From: Lentisphaerota bacterium
Lineage (GTDB): Bacteria; Verrucomicrobiota; Lentisphaeria; Oligosphaerales; Oligosphaeraceae
Assembly: GCA_012800565.1 (NCBI GenBank)
Contig: JAAZIZ010000250.1
Location: forward strand, 1 to 10,540
Reading direction: 5' to 3'
Length of the DNA stretch: 10,540 nt
Within the stretch, counting starts at the first letter, position 1. The number at the start of each line of letters is the position of its first letter. Under the pieces are notes generated by a model that worked only from the letters and a program-made list of their open reading frames with translations, made no database searches and was not told the DNA's origin. The position numbers were made by a program, and so were the translations under genes. Positions 6,541 through 10,540 of the stretch are shown in pieces.

Positions 6541-7257
6541 TCATCCTCCGTCACCCGGCAAGAGCAGATTAGCCTGGCGGAAGCTGAAGACCTCCTGATT
6601 GCATTTGCCGCTGCCGAAGATTACGTGGTCCAGAACCTGGATACCGATGATTTCGCCGGCTTTCTGCAGAGAATGGGTGATCTTGACATCCTCGACGGAC
6701 GGTCTCGTCTCACCGCTGGGATGATTATGACAGAGAATCACTGCTTGGCAAGCCTCGCGAATGGCAAAGCGAAATACCTCTCTGGCATGTACCAGGCTGC
6801 GATCGACCAGCCCCAGAGTGACCAGGATATCCGAAAGCAGCTGCATGCGCGAATCAAGCAGCAATACATGGAACTCCTCCTGGGTGTCCTGACGCAGCTT
6901 CTCGCGCACATAACGGGCCACCTCCTGTGGAGCAGTCAGCTTGCATTGAGCCGTATGCTCCTCCAGACGCAGTCGGCGGGCCAAAGCAAAAGTCGCCAGC
7001 AACTCCACCGCTTTGGCCGGTCCCAGGCCGGGTATCTGGCAGATTTCACTGACGGTCGCTGACGACAATTTACGCAGACTGCCGGAAAAATGCTGCAGCA
7101 AATCTGTAGCCAAATCAAGAGCGGAATGCCCCCGGGTACCGCTGCGAATCACAATGGCCAGCAACTCACGTGTACTTAACGCATCCGCCCCAAAACTCAA
7201 CACCCGCTCCCGTGGACGCTCCTGTGACGGCAAATCCGCAATCATCCGTTCCGCCAT
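6541..7257 (-). CDS. radC: RadC family JAB-domain protein
   Basis: This 238-aa protein has the standard RadC layout. The N-terminal part (residues 4-95) includes the family's RPRERVLSFGADALSTRELLA stretch and a helix-hairpin-helix segment, IPGLGPAKAVEL, at 75-86. The C-terminal JAB/MPN domain (about 108-230) has the JAMM metal set: E129, H177 and H179 in CHNHPSGETRPS, S181 and D190. The family was once linked to DNA repair, but its biochemical role remains uncertain. I prefer the ATG at 7257, which has GGGGGT about seven bases upstream and gives the normal length. An in-frame GTG at 7338 would add 27 hydrophobic residues not expected in this family. It converges on the Gfo/Idh gene with a 62-bp gap that holds only weak hairpins and no clear T-tract terminator. 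Confidence 0.93.
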   Translation of the reverse strand: MAERMIADLPSQERPRERVLSFGADALSTRELLAIVIRSGTRGHSALDLATDLLQHFSGSLRKLSSATVSEICQIPGLGPAKAVELLATFALARRLRLEEHTAQCKLTAPQEVARYVREKLRQDTQEEFHVLLLDSRMQLLSDILVTLGLVDRSLVHAREVFRFAIREACQAVILCHNHPSGETRPSVEDVKITHSLQKAGEIIGIQVLDHVIFGSGKCNQEVFSFRQANLLLPGDGG

Positions 7258-7561
7258 GACTACCCCCTGTATTTGTGGATATGCTTTCAATGGAAAAGCA
7301 ACAATAACAAAGAAGAACAAACAAGGATAAAGATTCACAATTGCTTGCTTTTTAACATATTAAGCTTCTTTTTAGACCACTGCCGCGCCCCGCGGTTGCA
7401 GCTGGCCGCAAATATTTTTTCGGTTCCGGGGAGATTGCGCCGGCAAGATCGTTGCAATCATTTATCCAATAAAACTTCTTTCTGGTGCGTTACTACCGAA
7501 ACAGCGTGATTTTTCTTTACCAGACCATCGCGGCGACAGGCGCAGGTTTTTATTATTTATC
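7258..7561. other. AT-rich divergent intergenic region upstream of radC and GT2 gene
   Basis: This 304-bp stretch has no convincing gene. The radC-proximal half (7258-7375) is AT-rich with poly-A/T runs and a near-palindrome TTAACATATTAA. The other half holds clustered inverted repeats: CCGCG-CCC-CGCGG at 7383-7395, a GCGG/CCGC stem at 7392-7409 followed by a T-run, and GATTGC/GCAATC arms at 7433-7438 and 7454-7459. It should contain promoters for both flanking genes, but I could not assign a confident -35/-10 pair. The GT2 ATG has no recognisable Shine-Dalgarno before it. Confidence 0.5.
7392..7420 (+). terminator. Possible intrinsic terminator or attenuator in the GT2 leader
   Basis: GCGG (7392-7395) pairs with CCGC (7406-7409). 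Three inner G-U wobble pairs are possible, leaving a 4-nt loop. An AAATA spacer and six Ts (7415-7420) follow. This resembles a rho-independent terminator on the plus strand. No plus-strand gene ends just before it, so if it is real it would act as an attenuator for the GT2 transcript or stop read-through. The stem is short and partly wobble-paired, hence the low confidence. Confidence 0.3.
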
Positions 7562-8971
7562 ATGAAATTGAAATTAAGCGGCAATATCACCGGCGACATC
7601 CTCTCCCCCCGCGGCTTCCCCCAAGCGACCCTTGTCCTCTGCCCCTGGCAGAAGAAATTCCTGCTGGTGATGCTGTTCATCCTGCTCGGGCTGCTGCTCT
7701 GGGACTGGCGCAGCGTGTTGCTGGGGATCAACATTCTGTTGACCATCTTCTATCTCATCGCAACCCTGCACCGGATGTTCATTATCGAACTGGCCTTGCG
7801 CCGCCCCCGGGAAATCATCATCCCGCCGGAAAAGTTCAGTACTCCACCTAACGGGCGCGAATGGCCGCGCTACATGGTTATCCTGCCCATGTACCACGAG
7901 GGCGAAATCCTGCCTGAGCTGATTGCCGGACTGCAGAAACTCGACTACCCCACCGACCGGCTCGAAATCCGCCTGCTGATCGAGGCCGACGACGATGAAA
8001 CCCGCAGTGTGGCTGAGAGTCTGAGTATGCCCGAGCATTTCAAGATCTTCCTGATTCCCCCCTCACAGCCACGCACCAAGCCCAAGGCCTGCAATATCGG
8101 TATTGAGGAAGGCGAGGCAGATTACCTGGTGATCTATGATGCCGAGGATAAACCCGAACCGGACCAGCTCAAGAAAGCCGCCTGGGCTTTCGCGCAGTCC
8201 CCGCCTGAGGTCGCCTGCATCCAAGCCAAACTGGGATATTACAACCCGGACTGGAATTTCCTGACCCGCTGCTTCACCGCCGAATACGCGACCTGGTTTG
8301 GACTCTGCCTGCCTGGGCTTGACTGCCTGCAGTCGCCGATCCCCCTGGGCGGAACCTCGAACCACTTCAAGCTTGATGTCCTGCGCCAACTCGGCGGCTG
8401 GGACGAATACAACGTCACCGAGGACTGCGATCTGGGGCTGCGGTTATTCATCGCCGGCTGGCGTACCAGGATCCTTGAGTCCACCACTTGGGAACAGGCC
8501 TGCCCCAGTCTGCCTTTCTGGATCCGCCAGCGCTCCCGCTGGGTCAAGGGTTATATTCAAACCTACTTGGTGCATACCCGCGATTTCTGGAATGTGCACC
8601 GCAAGCTCGGCTTCTGGAACAGCCTGCACTTCCATCTCTTTATCGGCGGCACCTCTTTCAGCCAGCTGATTAACCCGTTATACTGGTTTATGACTCTGGC
8701 CTGGATTTTCCTGCGGCCGCAGGGATTGGACCAATTCTTCCCCCTGCCGGTGTTCATAATGGGCTCATTCTGCCTGTTCGTGGGAAATTTCGTGTTCGCC
8801 TACACCAGCGGCATCGCCTGTGTCCGGCGCGGAGTAGGTTACCTGGCCCATTACGCGCTGCTGATGCCTTTCTACTGGATGCTGATGAGCATAGGAGCCT
8901 GGAAAGGCTTCTGGCAAATCATCAGCAAGCCCCACCATTGGGAAAAAACCAAGCACTTCGCCAACCAATGA
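7562..8971 (+). CDS. Membrane-bound GT2 glycosyltransferase, cellulose synthase-like
   Basis: This 469-aa inner-membrane enzyme has the signature of processive family 2 glycosyltransferases (BcsA/PgaC-like). Two N-terminal membrane segments (about 32-47 and 52-75) precede a cytoplasmic GT-A domain with PMYHEGE (109-115), EADDDET (141-147), DAED (193-196, the metal-binding DxD equivalent), TED (286-288, catalytic base) and QRSRW (323-327, the QxxRW acceptor/product motif). Three or four C-terminal segments follow at about 355-383, 395-417 and 428-450. The tail HHWEKTKHF (458-466) is typical of this subgroup. No PilZ domain is present. Such enzymes polymerise or transfer a UDP- or GDP-sugar across the membrane; the donor and product are unknown. 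The stop overlaps the next start as ATGA. The start lacks a clear Shine-Dalgarno but is the natural N-terminus before the first membrane helix. Confidence 0.9.
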   Translation: MKLKLSGNITGDILSPRGFPQATLVLCPWQKKFLLVMLFILLGLLLWDWRSVLLGINILLTIFYLIATLHRMFIIELALRRPREIIIPPEKFSTPPNGREWPRYMVILPMYHEGEILPELIAGLQKLDYPTDRLEIRLLIEADDDETRSVAESLSMPEHFKIFLIPPSQPRTKPKACNIGIEEGEADYLVIYDAEDKPEPDQLKKAAWAFAQSPPEVACIQAKLGYYNPDWNFLTRCFTAEYATWFGLCLPGLDCLQSPIPLGGTSNHFKLDVLRQLGGWDEYNVTEDCDLGLRLFIAGWRTRILESTTWEQACPSLPFWIRQRSRWVKGYIQTYLVHTRDFWNVHRKLGFWNSLHFHLFIGGTSFSQLINPLYWFMTLAWIFLRPQGLDQFFPLPVFIMGSFCLFVGNFVFAYTSGIACVRRGVGYLAHYALLMPFYWMLMSIGAWKGFWQIISKPHHWEKTKHFANQ

Positions 8972-10458
8972 CCGCCGCCAATCACCAAACCTGCCGCAGC
9001 TGGCACCAGACCCCCTCCTTGCTGGTTCTCATTTTCGTCGCCCTGGCACTGTGCCTGTACTGCCTGCCGACCCGCTCCAACCCGGCCATGGAGAACTGCA
9101 ACACCATTGTGGAATCACTGCGCAGCAGCCAGAACTGGGGTCGCCAGGCCTTGGTCGGCAGCCTGGAATATGGCCCGTTGCAGACGTTGTTCCTGCTGCT
9201 CTGCCGGAGCCTGGGCGGAATCATCGGGCTGTCCGCCGGAAAACTCTACAGCGCCATCTGCCAAAGCTTCATCATCGTCTCACTGCTGCTGTGGCAGAAA
9301 AACCACGGTCGGCGGGGACGTGGCCTGATCGGCGCAGCACTACTGCTGGCAGGCGCGTTCTTCTTCCCGCCCCTGCGGGAATTACTGTCCTGCACTGCTG
9401 CCTCACCGGCCTGGCTGAACGCAGCACTGTTCTGCGCCTTATACTACCAGTTCAGCCAATGGCACCAGGAGCAGGAATTGCGCTGGCTGGTGCTCTGTGC
9501 GACTAGCCTGGCGCTGCTGATGCTCTGCGGCAGCTGCGGCATCCTGCTGGCCTTAGGGACCATTCCGGTACTGCTGCGGGAAATTTCTTTCACCTTGAAT
9601 GACAAAGAGAAATTCAGCGGCCTGCCTACTATACTGCTGATGCCGGCCGGGTATGCGCTTTTGCTGTATTTCGTCTGGAACTGGCTGGTGATGGACGATG
9701 CGATATTCTTCCTGCGCGATTACTGGAGCCGTGCCAGCTCGCTGCCGCTTGCGGCGCTGCTGCATTTACCGCCCTCATCCTGGCGTCTGGGCCTGTTGTT
9801 CCTGCTCCTGGCAGCCCTGGCCACGCTGCTGTCTTTCGAGCGGACCTGCAAGTCACCGGCTCGGCTGCTGCTGCCCCTCGCACTGCTGCTGCCTCTGCAC
9901 TTCCATTTCACCCAAATAATGCAGGTCTACTCCGGCGGTTTGCCCGCTTACCTCCTGGCGGTACTGCTGGCCTTGCTACTGGTTCTGAACAGCAGCGATT
10001 ACAGATTGCGCCAGCGTCCGCTGCAGTTCCTGCTGTCCCTGGCACTGTTATACTGCGCTCTGCCTATCAGAGTCAGCACCTGCTTCCAGTCCGCCAGCGA
10101 TGCCCCGCCGCGCACCGAACTGACCACCTATATCGACCAGTTCTGGCCCGATTCACGCATTATGCTCTACGGGCTGCCGCTGGCTCTCGCCTACCCTGAT
10201 CTGCAGGAATATCGCTTCCAGGCCCGGCTGGATTACCAGGAAAGCGATTTTCTGACTCAGGCCCGTGACGAACAGCTGCATCTGCTAGTACCACCGCCGG
10301 AAGGGAAATATTACCCCGCCCGGAAATCGGTTCTGGCAGATATCCATGCCCATGGCCGTCCCTGGCTGTTACTGGAAAAACAGTGGCCCGGCGGCTGGCA
10401 GCTCTGGCGTTGCGTGATCCCCCCTGAGGGCGAATCAAAGCTTGATGCCCTGCGTTGA
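8968..10458 (+). CDS. Polytopic membrane protein, possible GT-C glycosyltransferase
   Basis: This 496-aa protein has about ten to eleven hydrophobic segments: roughly residues 17-35, 70-90, 96-110, 118-136, 147-163, 172-198, 219-241, 272-290, 298-315, 325-342 and 352-368. A soluble tail of about 125 residues follows (370-496). I find no decisive family motif. The layout, and WNWLVMDDAIFFLRDYW at 237-253 which recalls GT39/GT83-like membrane glycosyltransferases, suggest a GT-C enzyme using a polyprenyl-phosphate sugar. The first loop has E42 and E49 but no clear DE or ED pair. The start at 8968 overlaps the GT2 stop as ATGA, indicating translational coupling; a TTG at 8938 is in frame but less likely. 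Partnership with the GT2 enzyme in making or transferring a surface glycan is inferred from this coupling. It might instead be a polymer export or assembly protein. Confidence 0.8.
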   Translation: MTAANHQTCRSWHQTPSLLVLIFVALALCLYCLPTRSNPAMENCNTIVESLRSSQNWGRQALVGSLEYGPLQTLFLLLCRSLGGIIGLSAGKLYSAICQSFIIVSLLLWQKNHGRRGRGLIGAALLLAGAFFFPPLRELLSCTAASPAWLNAALFCALYYQFSQWHQEQELRWLVLCATSLALLMLCGSCGILLALGTIPVLLREISFTLNDKEKFSGLPTILLMPAGYALLLYFVWNWLVMDDAIFFLRDYWSRASSLPLAALLHLPPSSWRLGLLFLLLAALATLLSFERTCKSPARLLLPLALLLPLHFHFTQIMQVYSGGLPAYLLAVLLALLLVLNSSDYRLRQRPLQFLLSLALLYCALPIRVSTCFQSASDAPPRTELTTYIDQFWPDSRIMLYGLPLALAYPDLQEYRFQARLDYQESDFLTQARDEQLHLLVPPPEGKYYPARKSVLADIHAHGRPWLLLEKQWPGGWQLWRCVIPPEGESKLDALR

Positions 10459-10474
10459 GCCACACCCGTCAGCA

Positions 10475-10540
10475 TCAGAGCGGCGGCAGGGTCTGCCCGA
10501 TTTTCAGCAGCATCCCGGTCTGATAGACAATAAAAGTCAA
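10475..10540 (-). CDS. Probable C-terminal fragment of a gene entering from the right
   Basis: On the minus strand an open frame enters at the window edge and ends with TGA at 10475-10477, giving 21 residues ending in GQTLPPL. Its codons (CTG, ATC, CAG, ACC, CCG) match those of the neighbouring genes, and the stop lies 16 nt from the stop of the convergent membrane-protein gene. I cannot assign a function from so short a piece, and a chance open frame of 22 codons is possible. Confidence 0.4.
   Translation of the reverse strand: MTFIVYQTGMLLKIGQTLPPL

Noticed and set aside
5846..6544. 232-aa minus-strand open frame opposite the Gfo/Idh gene
   Set aside because: The opposite strand carries clear Gfo/Idh motifs, and this frame shows no domain or ribosome-binding site of note.
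6505..6558. Possible bidirectional terminator between Gfo/Idh and radC
   Set aside because: The candidate stems (TCTCT/AGAGA, and CCGGG/CCCGG spanning the radC stop) have only 5-bp arms and no T-run on either strand.
7258..7338. GTG-started N-terminal extension of RadC with a hydrophobic stretch
   Set aside because: RadC proteins normally begin close to the RPRERVL region. The ATG at 7257 has a G-rich Shine-Dalgarno, and the extension is made of AT-rich intergenic sequence.

Overview
The window is a GC-rich bacterial chromosomal segment carrying eight complete protein genes and the probable 3' end of a ninth. It has no tRNA, rRNA, CRISPR array, transposase or phage gene that I can recognise. 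The organism is not identified with certainty. A 9-bp GAC(A/G)GGTC(G/A) tandem array sits beside an 'ATCTGCG' phased repeat at the left edge. Together with the mix of housekeeping, sugar-metabolism and Gfo/Idh genes, this resembles what I recall of Lentisphaerae/Verrucomicrobia (PVC group) genomes. That placement is an inference from memory, not a search result.

Layout, left to right. (1) 1-194: tandem and dispersed-type repeats, no convincing gene. (2) 195-1506, plus strand: oligoribonuclease (orn) followed 4 nt later by a CPBP-family intramembrane protease. (3) 1503-5079, minus strand: a two-gene operon read right to left, a ribulokinase of the AraB type followed by a fumarate-reductase/SDH-like flavoprotein. 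A perfect 6-bp hairpin lies between the two genes. The flavoprotein stop and the CPBP stop share a single CTAG. (4) 5080-5422: a 343-bp divergent regulatory region. (5) 5423-6478, plus strand: a Gfo/Idh/MocA dehydrogenase, visibly less GC-rich than its neighbours. (6) 6541-7257, minus strand: the RadC-type JAB-domain protein. (7) 7258-7561: a 304-bp AT-rich divergent intergenic region with nested inverted repeats. (8) 7562-10458, plus strand: a processive-type GT2 membrane glycosyltransferase overlapping by ATGA with a large polytopic membrane protein that may be a GT-C enzyme. (9) 10475-10540, minus strand: a probable C-terminal fragment of a gene running in from the right.

Two groups look functionally linked. 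The kinase, flavoprotein and divergent Gfo/Idh enzyme could together handle a pentose, polyol or sugar acid. No araA, araD, transporter or regulator lies in the window, so the canonical L-arabinose route is not shown. The GT2/membrane-protein pair looks like a translationally coupled unit for glycan synthesis or lipid/protein glycosylation at the cytoplasmic membrane. The least explained element is the ribulokinase plus SDH-like flavoprotein operon, whose substrate cannot be read from sequence.
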